A stretch of 43,979 nucleotides of DNA from Acidithiobacillus_B sp049965315 (GCF_049965315.1 NZ_JBMFWL010000014.1:1-43979); one strand, 5' to 3'; positions 23,881 through 33,061 are shown, numbered from the stretch's first letter. The notes: a model not told the origin generated them from the letters alone. Numbers and translations: made by a program.

Positions 23881-25287
23881 ATGACTGCCCACGCCCCAAT
23901 CCTGGGAGAATCCGAAAAACCCCGCCTCTACATCCTGGACACCAACGTCCTCATGCACGATCCGGCGGCCCTGTTCCGCTTCCAGGAGCACAATATCCTC
24001 CTGCCCATGATCGTCCTGGAGGAGCTGGATCAACACAAGAAGGGCGTCACCGAGCAAGCGCGCAATGTTCGCCAGGTCAGCCGCTATCTGGATGAGATGC
24101 TCCATGACGGCGACGACCTGGACGCAGGGCTGCCGTTGCCCTATGCCCAGGGCCGCCTCTATTTCCAGACCATCGCCCATTCCCAGGTCCTTCCGGCGGA
24201 TCTGCCCGGAGGCAAGGCCGACAACGAAATACTCGCCGTCACCCTGGAGCTGCAAAAACGCCATCCCGAATGGCAGATCATCCTCGTCAGCAAAGACATC
24301 AATCTGCGCATCAAGGGGCGTACCCTCGGCGTGCGCGTCGAGGACTACCATAGCGACCGGGCGCTGGAGGACGCCGACCTCCTTTATACCGGCCTGGAGG
24401 TCCTGGACGCCGACTTCTGGCAGAGCCACAGCCGGGACCTGGATGCCTGGCAGGAAAGCGGCCGCAGCTTTTATAAAATCAGCGGCCCCGCTACCCGCCA
24501 CTGGCATCCCAATCAGTTCATCACCCTGAGTCCGGAGGGGGCGGGAGAGGAGTTCGCCGCCATCGTGCGCAGCATCCACCCGGATCACTGCATCATCGAG
24601 CGGGTCACCGATTACCGCAGCGAACGCCACGCCGTATGGGGCATTCAAGCGCGCAACCGGGAACAGAACTTCGCCCTGAACCTGCTCATGGACCCGGACA
24701 TCGACTTCGTCACCCTCCTCGGCCATGCCGGCACCGGCAAGACGCTGCTAACCCTGGCTGCGGCGCTGCATCAGATCCTCGACGAGAAGCGCTACGCGGA
24801 GGTCATCATCACCCGCGCGACGGTCCCCGTCGGGGACGAGATCGGCTTCCTCCCCGGCACCGAAGAAGAAAAAATGCTTCCCTGGATGGGCGCCCTGGAG
24901 GACAACCTCGAAATCCTTGCCCGCGGCAGCGACGAAGGCGGCTCCTGGGGCCGCGGCGCCACCCAGGACCTGATGAGCAAACGCATCCGCGTCAAATCCA
25001 TGAGCTTCATGCGCGGGCGCACCTTCCTGGAAAAGTTCGTCATCATTGACGAGGCGCAAAACCTCACCCCCAAGGAAATGAAAACCCTCATTACCCGCGC
25101 CGGGCCGGGCACCAAAATCGTCTGCCTGGGCAACATCGCCCAGATTGATACCCCCTACCTCACCGAAACCACCTCGGGCCTCACCTATGTCGTCGATCGC
25201 TTCAAGGACTGGGGCCATAGCGGCCACATCACCCTGCGCCGTGGCGAACGTTCCCGCTTGGCCGACTTCGCCAACGAGGCCCTCTGA
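23881..25287 (+). CDS. PhoH2-type protein: PIN ribonuclease domain fused to PhoH ATPase
   Basis: 468 residues. Residues about 15-150 are a PIN domain (YILDTNVLMHDP with the first acidic residue; IVLEELDQHKKG), a metal-dependent RNase fold. Residues about 260-465 are a PhoH ATPase: Walker A GHAGTGKT at 281-288, GDEIGFLPGT, Walker B VIIDEAQNL, and GNIAQIDTPYL. Proteins of this layout (PhoH2/YlaK) are described as RNA helicase-RNases in mycobacteria. It may act in RNA turnover under stress; no antitoxin gene is adjacent. Confidence 0.9.
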   Translation: MTAHAPILGESEKPRLYILDTNVLMHDPAALFRFQEHNILLPMIVLEELDQHKKGVTEQARNVRQVSRYLDEMLHDGDDLDAGLPLPYAQGRLYFQTIAHSQVLPADLPGGKADNEILAVTLELQKRHPEWQIILVSKDINLRIKGRTLGVRVEDYHSDRALEDADLLYTGLEVLDADFWQSHSRDLDAWQESGRSFYKISGPATRHWHPNQFITLSPEGAGEEFAAIVRSIHPDHCIIERVTDYRSERHAVWGIQARNREQNFALNLLMDPDIDFVTLLGHAGTGKTLLTLAAALHQILDEKRYAEVIITRATVPVGDEIGFLPGTEEEKMLPWMGALEDNLEILARGSDEGGSWGRGATQDLMSKRIRVKSMSFMRGRTFLEKFVIIDEAQNLTPKEMKTLITRAGPGTKIVCLGNIAQIDTPYLTETTSGLTYVVDRFKDWGHSGHITLRRGERSRLADFANEAL

Positions 25288-25312
25288 ACCATCTCAGGAG
25301 ACAGCCCAAGCC

Positions 25313-25341
25313 TTGCCCCGGCCAGACTTGGGGCGTATCTT
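25313..25341 (+). promoter_or_regulatory. Weak candidate promoter of the DUF2892 gene
   Basis: TTGCCC 25313-25318 and TATCTT 25336-25341 with a 17-base spacer, about 40 bases before the ATG. The match is modest. Confidence 0.25.
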
Positions 25342-25381
25342 TTCCGATGACCGGGTCCCATTTGCGAAAAAGGATGCACCC

Positions 25382-25600
25382 ATGAAACTGCAAAAAAACA
25401 TGATGCCCGTAGAGCGCTGGCTGCGGATTTACTTTGGTGCCATGATCGCCGCCGTTCTGCTCTGGTACCCCTGGCCATTCTGGGAATGGACGCTGTCCGG
25501 CTATCTCCTCATCGCCACGGGGATCTTTGGCTACTGTCCCATTTATGCCTTCCTGGACGGCCGCAAAAAGAGCGGCAACGGCAGCCCCACCGTCAACTGA
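25382..25600 (+). CDS. Small DUF2892 (YgaP-type transmembrane) protein
   Basis: 72 residues. AAGGA stands 7 bases before the ATG. The N-terminus NMMPVERWLRIYFG and two hydrophobic helices (about 17-32 and 40-58: MIAAVLLWYPW and YLLIATGIFGYCPIYAFL) match the DUF2892 family, the membrane anchor found alone or after a rhodanese domain in YgaP. No rhodanese gene is adjacent. The GYCPIYAFLDG cysteine is conserved in the family. Role unknown. The 225-base gap to lysC shows only small inverted repeats. Confidence 0.8.
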   Translation: MKLQKNMMPVERWLRIYFGAMIAAVLLWYPWPFWEWTLSGYLLIATGIFGYCPIYAFLDGRKKSGNGSPTVN

Positions 25601-25825
25601 ACCGGCTCCGCGCGCCATGGGGCAAGCCACACGGGGGCCAAGGGCGTCATCCCGCCCCCCTGGTGCGCGGCGACAAAGCCGTTCATGGCTGCCGCAAAGG
25701 CCCTGCCGGCCCGGGAGGTCATGGCACCCCATCGTCGGCACCCGCCCTCGCGCCATCCGGCCACGCATACCCATGACCGGCGCTTTATGATTTAATTAGT
25801 CCTTCATTTTGACAAAATAAAACCA

Positions 25826-27052
25826 ATGGCACTGATCGTACAAAAATTCGGAGGCACCTCCGTAGGCAGCGTCGAGCGCATTCGCGAAGTGGCGAAGCGC
25901 GCCATCCGCACCCGGCAGGAAGGCCACCAGGTCGTCGTCGTGGTCTCGGCCATGTCCGGCGAGACCGACCGTCTGCTCCACCTGGGGCGCGCGGTCAGTC
26001 CCAAGCCTGCGGAACGGGAGATGGATACCCTGCTCGCCACCGGCGAGCAGGTCACCATCGCGCTGCTCGCCATGGCGCTGGAGGGCTTGGGCCAGAAGGC
26101 CGTTTCCTACACCGGCGGGCAGGTGCCCATCCTCACCGATACGGCCCATACCAAGGCCCGCATCCAGCATATTGCCAGCGAACGCATCCGCGCCGCCCTG
26201 GATGCCGGCAAGATCGTCGTCGTCGCCGGCTTCCAGGGCGTTGATCCCGAAGGCAATATCACCACCCTCGGGCGCGGCGGCTCGGACACCACCGCCGTCG
26301 CCCTGGCGGCCGCCCTGCACGCCGACGAGTGCGCCATTTATACCGACGTGGACGGGATCTACACCACCGACCCCCGGGTGGAATCCCGGGCACGGCGGCT
26401 GGACCGCATCACCTTTGAAGAAATGCTCGAAATGGCCAGTCTCGGCGCCAAGGTCCTGCAGACCAGGTCCGTCGAATTCGCCATGAAATACAACGTGCCC
26501 GTGCGCGTCCTGTCCTCCTTCACGGACGGCCCCGGCACCCTGGTCACCAATGAGGAAAATTCTGTGGAAGCTCCGCGTGTCTCCGGCATTGCCTTTTCCC
26601 GTAACGAAGCCAAGATCACCGTGCTCGGCGTGCCCGACCGCCCCGGCATCGCCCACGCCATTCTCGGCCCCGTCTCGGCGGCCCACATCAATGTGGACGT
26701 GATCATCCAGAATGTTTCCGAGGCGGGCAAGACGGATTTCACCTTCACCGTGGAGCGCAGCGATTTTGCCAAGGCCATGGACATCGTGCGCGACATCGCC
26801 CGGGGGCTCGGCGCCGATGCGGTGCAGGGCGACGAACACATCGTCAAGGTTTCCGTGGTCGGCGTCGGCATGCGCTCCCATGCCGGCATCGCCGCCACCA
26901 TGTTCGCCTCCCTGGCCCAGGAAAACATCAATATCCAAATGATCTCCACCTCCGAGATCAAGATCTCCGTCGTGGTCGACGAAAAATATCTGGAGCTGGC
27001 CGTGCGCACCCTGCACGCGGCCTTCGCCCTGCACGGGGAGGCGGCACTCTGA
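25826..27052 (+). CDS. lysC: Aspartate kinase
   Basis: 408 residues: an amino acid kinase domain with KFGGTS (7-12), GRGGSDTTAVALAA and TDVDGIYTTDPR, then two ACT domains (about 263-405) that bind feedback inhibitors; the conserved EIKISVVV is in the second. It phosphorylates aspartate as the first step to lysine, threonine and methionine. No strong ribosome site precedes the ATG (AAAATAAAACCA), and a TATGAT -10-like box lies at 25786-25791, so the leader may be very short. Its stop overlaps argD (TGATG). Joining lysC with arginine genes is unusual. Confidence 0.95.
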   Translation: MALIVQKFGGTSVGSVERIREVAKRAIRTRQEGHQVVVVVSAMSGETDRLLHLGRAVSPKPAEREMDTLLATGEQVTIALLAMALEGLGQKAVSYTGGQVPILTDTAHTKARIQHIASERIRAALDAGKIVVVAGFQGVDPEGNITTLGRGGSDTTAVALAAALHADECAIYTDVDGIYTTDPRVESRARRLDRITFEEMLEMASLGAKVLQTRSVEFAMKYNVPVRVLSSFTDGPGTLVTNEENSVEAPRVSGIAFSRNEAKITVLGVPDRPGIAHAILGPVSAAHINVDVIIQNVSEAGKTDFTFTVERSDFAKAMDIVRDIARGLGADAVQGDEHIVKVSVVGVGMRSHAGIAATMFASLAQENINIQMISTSEIKISVVVDEKYLELAVRTLHAAFALHGEAAL

Positions 27053-28218
27053 TGGCGCTGATGCACAATTATGCCCGGCTGCCGGTGGCCTTTGTTCAAG
27101 GGGAAGGCGTGTGGCTCCAGGACAGCGACGGGCGGCGCTACCTGGACGCCTTGGCGGGCATTGCCGTCTGCGGCCTTGGCCACAGCCACCCGGCGGTGAC
27201 CCGCGCCCTCCGGGAACAGGCCGGGCGTCTCCTGCACACCTCCAACCTCTATCGCATCCCGGCCCAGGAACGGCTGGCCGAGACCCTCTGCGCCATCAGC
27301 GGCCTCGACGGCGCCTTTTTCTGCAACAGCGGGGCCGAGGCCAACGAGGCCGCCATCAAGATCGCCCGCCTCCACGGCCACGCCAAAGGGATTGCCGAAC
27401 CCCGCATCCTGGTCTTCAGCAACGCCTTTCATGGCCGCACCATGGCCACCCTCACGGCCACGGGCAACTTCAAGATCCAGGCCGGCTTTGCGCCGCTGCT
27501 CCCCGGCTTCCTCCGCGCCCCCTACGGCGATCTGGCCACGGCCCGGGCCCTGGTGCGGGCCAATCCCGATCTCTGCGCCATTCTGGTGGAGCCCATCCAG
27601 GGCGAAGGCGGCGTGCGCCCTGCCCCCGAGGGTTTTCTCGCCGGCCTGCGCGCCCTTTGCAACGATGCCGACATCCTGCTGATGCTCGACGAGGTGCAAA
27701 CGGGCATCGGCCGCACCGGGCAGTTCTTTGCCTACCAGCAGATCCCCGCTTTCCTGCCGGACGTCCTGAGCCTGGCCAAGGGCCTGGGTAACGGCGTCCC
27801 CATCGGCGCCATGCTCGCCAACGCCCGTGTCGCCTCCCTATTCAGCCCCGGCAAGCACGGCACCACCTTCGGCGGCGGGCCGCTGGTCTGCGCCGTCGCC
27901 CAGGCCGTCCTCGATACCATGCAGCACGATGCCATTCCCGCCCATGCCGCACGCATGGGCAAGCTCCTGCGCCGGAAGTTGCGGGAACGCCTTGCCGGGC
28001 ATTCCCAGGTCGTCGACATTCGCGGCATGGGCCTCATGGTCGGCATCGAGTTGCGCGACAAGCCCGAGGGTCTGGTGGAACGCGCCCTGGAGAAGGCCCT
28101 CCTCATCAACGTCACGGCCGAGCGGGTGATCCGCCTTCTGCCCCCCCTCATCATTCAGGAAAGCGAGATCGAGCTGCTGGTGGAAGGGCTCGCGGACCTG
28201 CTCCGGGAAGGGGCATGA
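27052..28218 (+). CDS. argD: Acetylornithine aminotransferase
   Basis: 388-residue class III PLP aminotransferase. PLP lysine Lys243 lies in SLAKGLGNGVPIGA; FCNSGAEANEAAIK, the FHGRTMATLTATG phosphate-binding part and LDEVQTGIGRTG are seen. It converts N-acetylglutamate semialdehyde to N-acetylornithine and often also serves lysine synthesis as the succinyl-diaminopimelate aminotransferase, which fits co-translation with lysC. The start overlaps the lysC stop (TGATG). Confidence 0.95.
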   Translation: MALMHNYARLPVAFVQGEGVWLQDSDGRRYLDALAGIAVCGLGHSHPAVTRALREQAGRLLHTSNLYRIPAQERLAETLCAISGLDGAFFCNSGAEANEAAIKIARLHGHAKGIAEPRILVFSNAFHGRTMATLTATGNFKIQAGFAPLLPGFLRAPYGDLATARALVRANPDLCAILVEPIQGEGGVRPAPEGFLAGLRALCNDADILLMLDEVQTGIGRTGQFFAYQQIPAFLPDVLSLAKGLGNGVPIGAMLANARVASLFSPGKHGTTFGGGPLVCAVAQAVLDTMQHDAIPAHAARMGKLLRRKLRERLAGHSQVVDIRGMGLMVGIELRDKPEGLVERALEKALLINVTAERVIRLLPPLIIQESEIELLVEGLADLLREGA

Positions 28219-28220
28219 GC

Positions 28221-29150
28221 ATGCGCCATTTTTTGCGTCTCAACGACCTCGGACAGGACGAAATCCTCGCCCTGCTGCACCGCGCCATCGCCCTCAAGGC
28301 CCTGCAGCGGCAGGGGGAGCGCTATGCCCCCTGCGCGGGCCGGACCCTGGCCATGATCTTTGAAAAGTCCTCCACGCGCACGCGGGTTTCCTTCGAAACG
28401 GGCATGACCCAATTGGGCGGGCACGCCCTCTTTCTTTCCCCCCGCGACACCCAGCTCGGCCGGGGCGAGACCATCGAGGATACGGCACGGGTGCTCTCGC
28501 GCATGGTCGACATGGTCATGATCCGCACCTTCGCCCACAGCAACCTCGAACGCTTTGCCGCCTGCTCGCGGGTACCCGTGATCAATGGCCTCTCCGACGA
28601 TCATCATCCCTGCCAGCTCCTCGCCGACCTGATGACCGCCCTGGAGCACTGGGGCACGCTGGCGGGCAGAACGGTGGCCTTCCTTGGCGATGGCGCCAAC
28701 AACATGGCCCACTCCTGGATGGAGGCGGCCACCCTGCTGGATTTTCACCTGCGCATCGGCACCCCGGACGGCTATCTGCCGGCCCCCGAGATCATGGCCC
28801 TGGCGGCGGGACGGGTGGAAATCGTCCATGACGCCCGGCAAGCCGTGCAGGGCGCCGACCTCGTCGTCACCGATGTCTGGACCAGCATGGGGCAGGAAGA
28901 GGAGGCGACCGCCCGCCACGCCACCCTCTGGCCCTTCCAGGTCAATGCGGCCCTCATGGCCGCTGCGGCCCCCGACGCCATCTTCATGCACTGCCTCCCC
29001 GCCCATCGCGGCGAGGAAGTCACCGCCGAAGTCATCGACGGCGCCCGCTCCCTGGTCTGGGAGGAAGCGGAAAATCGTCTCCATGCCCAAAAGGCGCTCA
29101 TGGAATTTTTATTCGGTCTCGGCCCGGTGGCCGCGACCCACGGAGGATAA
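28221..29150 (+). CDS. argF: Ornithine carbamoyltransferase
   Basis: Makes citrulline from ornithine and carbamoyl phosphate. 309 residues from the ATG at 28221, which has AAGGGG seven bases upstream; an ATG at 28215 overlapping the argD stop would add two residues but has no spacing for that site. Motifs: carbamoyl phosphate loop EKSSTRTRVSFE (STRT at 51-54), HHPCQLLADL, and MHCLPAHRGEE with the ornithine-binding HCLP. Near-standard length. Confidence 0.95.
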   Translation: MRHFLRLNDLGQDEILALLHRAIALKALQRQGERYAPCAGRTLAMIFEKSSTRTRVSFETGMTQLGGHALFLSPRDTQLGRGETIEDTARVLSRMVDMVMIRTFAHSNLERFAACSRVPVINGLSDDHHPCQLLADLMTALEHWGTLAGRTVAFLGDGANNMAHSWMEAATLLDFHLRIGTPDGYLPAPEIMALAAGRVEIVHDARQAVQGADLVVTDVWTSMGQEEEATARHATLWPFQVNAALMAAAAPDAIFMHCLPAHRGEEVTAEVIDGARSLVWEEAENRLHAQKALMEFLFGLGPVAATHGG

Positions 29151-29154
29151 GCAG

Positions 29155-30354
29155 ATGGTCAAAAAAGTCGTCCTCGCCTATTCCGGCGGCCTGGATACCT
29201 CGGTCATCCTCAAATGGCTGCAGGACACCTATCAATGTGAAGTCATCACCTTCACCGCCGACATCGGCCAGGGCGAAGAGCTGGAACCCGCCCGGGCCAA
29301 GGCCACCCAACTGGGCGCCCGGGAGGTCTTCGTCGATGACCTGCGCGAAGACTTTGTGCGCGATTTCGTTTTCCCCATGTTCCGCGCCAACGCCATTTAT
29401 GAAGGCGAGTATCTGCTCGGCACCTCCATCGCCCGGCCGCTCATCGCCAAGCGCATGGTGGAAATCGCCGACGAAGTGGGGGCCGATGCCGTCGCCCACG
29501 GCGCCACCGGCAAGGGCAATGATCAGGTGCGCTTCGAACTGGGGGCCTATGCCCTCAATCCGGACATCAAGGTCATCGCCCCCTGGCGGGAATGGGACCT
29601 CAATTCCCGGGAGAAGCTCCTGGCCTACGCCGAGCGGCACGGCATTCCGGTGGAGCGCCACGGGCAAAAATCCCCTTATTCCACGGATGCCAATCTCCTC
29701 CATATCTCCTACGAAGGCGGAATACTGGAAGACCCCTGGGCGGAACCGGAAGCCAGCATGTGGCGCTGGACTCAGGATCCGCAGAAGGCTCCCCAGCAGC
29801 CCCGCTACCTGGAAATCACCTTCGCCCATGGCGATCCCATCGCCATCGACGGCGAGGCCCTTCCGGCAGCGCAGCTTCTTGCCCATCTGAACACGGTTGG
29901 CGGGGAACACGGCATCGGCCGCCTGGACATCGTGGAAAACCGCTATGTGGGCATGAAATCCCGGGGCTGCTACGAAACCCCCGGCGGCACCATCCTCCTC
30001 AAGGCCCATCGCGCCCTGGAGTCCATCACCCTGGACCGGGAGGTGGCCCACCTCAAGGACGAACTCATGCCCCGCTACGCCAGCATCATCTACAATGGCT
30101 TCTGGTGGAGTCCGGAACGGCGCGCCCTGCAGGGCCTCATCGACGGCACCCAGCGTCTGGTCAATGGCGTAGTTCGCCTCAAGCTCTACAAGGGCACTTG
30201 CATGGTGGTGGGCCGCCAATCGGCCAATACCCTTTTCGATCCCCGCATCGCCACCTTTGAAGACGACGCGGGGGCCTACAACCAGAAGGACGCCGAGGGC
30301 TTCATCAAGCTTAACGCCCTGCGCCTGCGCATCGAAAGGCGCCTCCAGGGATGA
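29155..30354 (+). CDS. argG: Argininosuccinate synthase
   Basis: 399 residues from the ATG at 29155, with GGAGG 8 bases upstream overlapping the end of argF. ATP-pyrophosphatase signature AYSGGLDTSV at 8-17; SPYSTDANLLHISYEGG, substrate-binding GKGNDQVRFE and the C-terminal region are complete. It joins citrulline and aspartate. argH is not in the window. The long upstream in-frame extension through argF is not coding. The stop overlaps the next ATG (ATGA). Confidence 0.96.
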   Translation: MVKKVVLAYSGGLDTSVILKWLQDTYQCEVITFTADIGQGEELEPARAKATQLGAREVFVDDLREDFVRDFVFPMFRANAIYEGEYLLGTSIARPLIAKRMVEIADEVGADAVAHGATGKGNDQVRFELGAYALNPDIKVIAPWREWDLNSREKLLAYAERHGIPVERHGQKSPYSTDANLLHISYEGGILEDPWAEPEASMWRWTQDPQKAPQQPRYLEITFAHGDPIAIDGEALPAAQLLAHLNTVGGEHGIGRLDIVENRYVGMKSRGCYETPGGTILLKAHRALESITLDREVAHLKDELMPRYASIIYNGFWWSPERRALQGLIDGTQRLVNGVVRLKLYKGTCMVVGRQSANTLFDPRIATFEDDAGAYNQKDAEGFIKLNALRLRIERRLQG

Positions 30355-30668
30355 GCATGGACGGCCACATTCCCGTCGCCGCCCTGGGCAAGGGTTCCCG
30401 TCTATCCCTGGAGGGGCGCCGCAGCGAGCGCAGCGTCATCCTTGCCGATGGCAGCATGCATACCCTGGCCTTGCTCCATCCGGGCATCTACACCCTGCAG
30501 AGCGATGCGGGGGAAACCCTCCGGGTCCTGGCCGGCCTTGCCTACTACCGGCAAAGCGGGAGCGAGAGTGCCCAGGAGTTGCGCGAGGGTGACGCCATCG
30601 TCATCCCCCCCCAGCAGAGCTACCAACTGGAAGTCGTCGAAGCCCTGGATTACCTGCTCACCCCTTAA
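30351..30668 (+). CDS. ppnP: PpnP-like (DUF1255) cupin, probable pyrimidine/purine nucleoside phosphorylase
   Basis: 105 residues with the single-domain cupin layout of E. coli YaiE/PpnP: a G-x-Y-T core (GIYTLQSDAGETLRVLAG), an EGDAIVIPP turn and a final strand (YQLEVVEALDYLLTP). PpnP cleaves several nucleosides with phosphate. Similarity is moderate, so the activity is not certain. The start overlaps the argG stop, so it is coupled to arginine synthesis, a context I cannot explain. Confidence 0.65.
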   Translation: MSMDGHIPVAALGKGSRLSLEGRRSERSVILADGSMHTLALLHPGIYTLQSDAGETLRVLAGLAYYRQSGSESAQELREGDAIVIPPQQSYQLEVVEALDYLLTP

Positions 30669-30679
30669 AGGAGAGTACC

Positions 30680-31087
30680 ATGCGTATCCTGCACACCATG
30701 CTCCGCGTTGGCGATCTCGATCGCTCCATCCGCTTTTATACCGAAGTCCTCGGCATGCAGGTCCTGCGCCGCAAGGAGTATCCGGGAGGAAAATTCACCC
30801 TCGCCTTCGTCGGCTACCAGGATGAGAGCGCAGGCGCCGTCATCGAGCTCACCTACAACTGGGGCGTAAGCACCTACGAATTGGGCAACGCCTTCGGCCA
30901 TATCGCCATCGAAGTGGAAAATGCGGCGGAGGCCTGCGCCGCCATCAAGGCCCGTGGCGGTCGCGTGGTGCGCGAAGCCGGGCCCATGCAGCATGGACAG
31001 ACGGTCATCGCCTTTGTCGAAGACCCGGATGGCTATCGCATCGAACTCATCGAGCGCGGCATCGCCTTCGACGAGCATCCGGCATAA
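30680..31087 (+). CDS. gloA: Lactoylglutathione lyase (glyoxalase I)
   Basis: 135 residues with the metal ligands of E. coli GloA at the same numbers: His5, Glu56, His74 and Glu122. MLRVGDLDRSIRFYTEVLGM and the VEDPDGYRIELIER end are typical. It converts the methylglyoxal-glutathione adduct to lactoylglutathione. A clear AAGGAG precedes the ATG, which lies 11 bases after ppnP. The second enzyme of the pathway, gloB, is 2 kb away. It ends 25 bases from the dnaQ stop on the other strand. Confidence 0.93.
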   Translation: MRILHTMLRVGDLDRSIRFYTEVLGMQVLRRKEYPGGKFTLAFVGYQDESAGAVIELTYNWGVSTYELGNAFGHIAIEVENAAEACAAIKARGGRVVREAGPMQHGQTVIAFVEDPDGYRIELIERGIAFDEHPA

Positions 31088-31112
31088 AGATCGATTCGGC
31101 CGATGACGCCGC

Positions 31113-31820
31113 TCAATCACCCCCATCCTGAGGCCATAGGCAGGCCGCTTCGCCCATGCCCGCCAGATAGCGGCGATGGAGCTCACGCTCGGCAGTGCTG
31201 GCGGCGATGACCCGCAAGGGGGATTGGCGCAGCGCCGCAGCGCCTAGCCCCGGAGCCATCGTCTGCGCCGCCTCCCCGCGCATTTCCTTGCCCGTATCCA
31301 GGCCCATATCCACCTGACCGCCGGTCATGGCCAGGTAGACCTGGGCGAGGATTTCGCAATCCAGCAAGGCGCCGTGCAGCTCACGACTGCTGTTGTCCAC
31401 GCCGTAACGGCGGCACAGGCTGTTCAAGTCATTCTTCTGGCCCGGATGGCGGCGGCGGGCATCCACCAGGGTATCCAGCACCGGCGGGGCGATGGGCTTG
31501 CGCTGGAGCAGGCGCAATTCGTGGTTGATAAAACCCATGTCAAAGGGCGCGTTGTGGATGATCAGTTCGGCGCCGTCGATGAAGGCCAAAAAATCCTCCA
31601 CCACCTCGGCAAAACGCGGCTTGTCCTGCAAAAAGGCGTCGGTGATGCCATGCACGCGAATGGCATCGGGATCGCTGGGGCGCTCCGGATTCAGGTATTG
31701 CTGGTAATGGCGGCCGCTCAGCCGGCGATCCAGCAGTTCCACCGCGCCGATCTCGATGACGCGATGCCCCTGCTTCCAGTCCACCCCGGTCGTTTCCGTA
31801 TCCAGCACCACCTGCCTCAT
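31113..31820 (-). CDS. dnaQ: DNA polymerase III epsilon subunit (3'-5' proofreading exonuclease)
   Basis: 235 residues from the ATG at 31818-31820. DEDDh exonuclease motifs: Exo I VVLDTETTG (Asp7, Glu9), Exo II IIHNAPFDMGFIN, Exo III HGALLDCEILAQVYL. The C-terminal part (about 180-235) is the usual linker and polymerase-binding tail. It starts in an ATGA overlap with rnhA, the same rnhA-dnaQ pairing seen in E. coli, though here both genes are on one strand. Confidence 0.94.
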   Translation of the reverse strand: MRQVVLDTETTGVDWKQGHRVIEIGAVELLDRRLSGRHYQQYLNPERPSDPDAIRVHGITDAFLQDKPRFAEVVEDFLAFIDGAELIIHNAPFDMGFINHELRLLQRKPIAPPVLDTLVDARRRHPGQKNDLNSLCRRYGVDNSSRELHGALLDCEILAQVYLAMTGGQVDMGLDTGKEMRGEAAQTMAPGLGAAALRQSPLRVIAASTAERELHRRYLAGMGEAACLWPQDGGD

Positions 31821-32293
31821 GACCAGCCCTCCCCTTGCTGCGCCGCCGTTGCCCCCGCGTAACGATCCATCACGGCATTGAGGATGCGATCCACCTGCTC
31901 GTTTTCCTCGTGCCCATTGTGGCCGCGTACCCATTCCCATTGCACCTGGTGGGCATTGGCGGCGGCAGCCAGGCGCTCCCAGAGGTCCTGGTTCTTCACC
32001 GCGCCGCCGCTCGCCGTGCGCCAGCCCCGGCGTTGCCATGCGGGCAGCCATTTCATCATGCCATCCTGCAGATAGCGCGAATCGCTGATCACCCGCACCG
32101 CCAAGGGGCGCTTCAGGGCCTCCAGCCCCATGAGGGCGGCGGTCAGTTCCATCCGGTTGTTGGTCGTGCTGGGCTCAAAACCCCACAGGATCTTCTCCGC
32201 CGGACCCTGCCGCAGCAAGGCCGCCCAGGCACCGCTACCCGGGTTCCCCCGGCAGCCGCCATCGGTATAAATCTCCACCGTTTTATCCGTCAT
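31817..32293 (-). CDS. rnhA: Ribonuclease HI
   Basis: 158 residues. Catalytic carboxylates Asp11 (YTDGGCRGNPG), Glu49 (NNRMEL), Asp71 (SDSRYLQ) and Asp135 (NEQVDRI) are all present, as is the flexible HNGHEENE loop histidine. It degrades the RNA of RNA-DNA hybrids. The basic handle region (WLPAWQRRGWRTASGG) is of the E. coli type. It lies 3 bases after the methyltransferase gene. Confidence 0.96.
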   Translation of the reverse strand: MTDKTVEIYTDGGCRGNPGSGAWAALLRQGPAEKILWGFEPSTTNNRMELTAALMGLEALKRPLAVRVISDSRYLQDGMMKWLPAWQRRGWRTASGGAVKNQDLWERLAAAANAHQVQWEWVRGHNGHEENEQVDRILNAVMDRYAGATAAQQGEGWS

Positions 32294-32296
32294 GCT

Positions 32297-33061
32297 TCAT
32301 CCCTGATCCTTATCCCGGGCGAAGGTGGCCGGCACCCCGGAAGCCAGCGCCCGCCGCCGGCGCCGCCGCAGATAGCTCTGCCACAAGAGTTCCGGCGGTG
32401 GAAGCCCGGCCTCCCGGCGCTGCGCCAGGAGCAGATAGGCGTTGGCGCCGGCCGGCCACCAGCGGTCCCCCATCAGCTCCAGCCATTGCGCGTTCTCTTT
32501 CAGTCCGGGCAAGGTATATTGGAAATAGCGCCCTTCCCGCAGGGTAAAGTCCTGCTCCTCCAGCAACCCGCGCAATTGCCCGAGGGAAAGGAAGGGCCGC
32601 CGCCACGGCCAACTCCGGTCGCGCCGCCAGAGGTGCCAGCGGCGCAACACGTTCAGGCTGCCGCCCGGGTTGAAATCCATGATCAGGATATGGCCTTCCG
32701 GCCGCAACACCCGCCAGCACTCCGCCAGGGTGCGCTGCGGATCTGCGATGCGGCTCAGGCAAAAGGGGACAATGACCAGATCAAAACGCATGGACGCAAA
32801 AGGCAAGGCATCGCAACGACCATAGGCCTGAAGATAATCCCCCGTCGGCAGGGAAAAACCATCATTGAGCAAAACCCAGGAATGATGAATGCCCGGCGGC
32901 AAGCCCCAAAAAACGGGTTGCCCCAATTGCAAAACCGCCTCCGGCTGCAGGCGGGTCAGCCAACGCGGCAACAGTTCACGGGCACGCTCCAGGAGCAAAC
33001 GGCCGCCATGGGTTTCCCACCATTGCGACGCTTTCTGCTGCCGCTTCTGCGACCTAGCCAT
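32297..33061 (-). CDS. YafS-like class I methyltransferase (degenerate SAM motif I)
   Basis: 254 residues; GGAGGGG precedes the ATG. The core CDALPFASMRFDLVIVPFCL, RVLRPEGHILIMDFNPGGSLNVLRRW resembles E. coli YafS, coded in the same gloB-yafS-rnhA-dnaQ neighbourhood. The glycine-rich SAM loop is weak (AVLQLGQPVFWG instead of D-x-G-x-G-x-G). The C-terminus has a run of basic residues (SYLRRRRRRALA) that could bind nucleic acid or membrane. Substrate unknown. A 9-codon open frame at 33054-33083 just upstream has an AAGGAGG site and ends inside the third codon of this gene. Confidence 0.8.
   Translation of the reverse strand: MARSQKRQQKASQWWETHGGRLLLERARELLPRWLTRLQPEAVLQLGQPVFWGLPPGIHHSWVLLNDGFSLPTGDYLQAYGRCDALPFASMRFDLVIVPFCLSRIADPQRTLAECWRVLRPEGHILIMDFNPGGSLNVLRRWHLWRRDRSWPWRRPFLSLGQLRGLLEEQDFTLREGRYFQYTLPGLKENAQWLELMGDRWWPAGANAYLLLAQRREAGLPPPELLWQSYLRRRRRRALASGVPATFARDKDQG

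Noticed and set aside
25543..25764. 73-codon minus-strand open frame between the DUF2892 gene and lysC
   Set aside because: Overlaps the DUF2892 coding end, has no ribosome site and no recognisable domain; GC-rich DNA gives such frames by chance.
28684..29154. N-terminal extension of ArgG inside argF
   Set aside because: Out-of-frame reading of argF; ArgG begins MVKKVVLAYSGG at 29155 with its own ribosome site.
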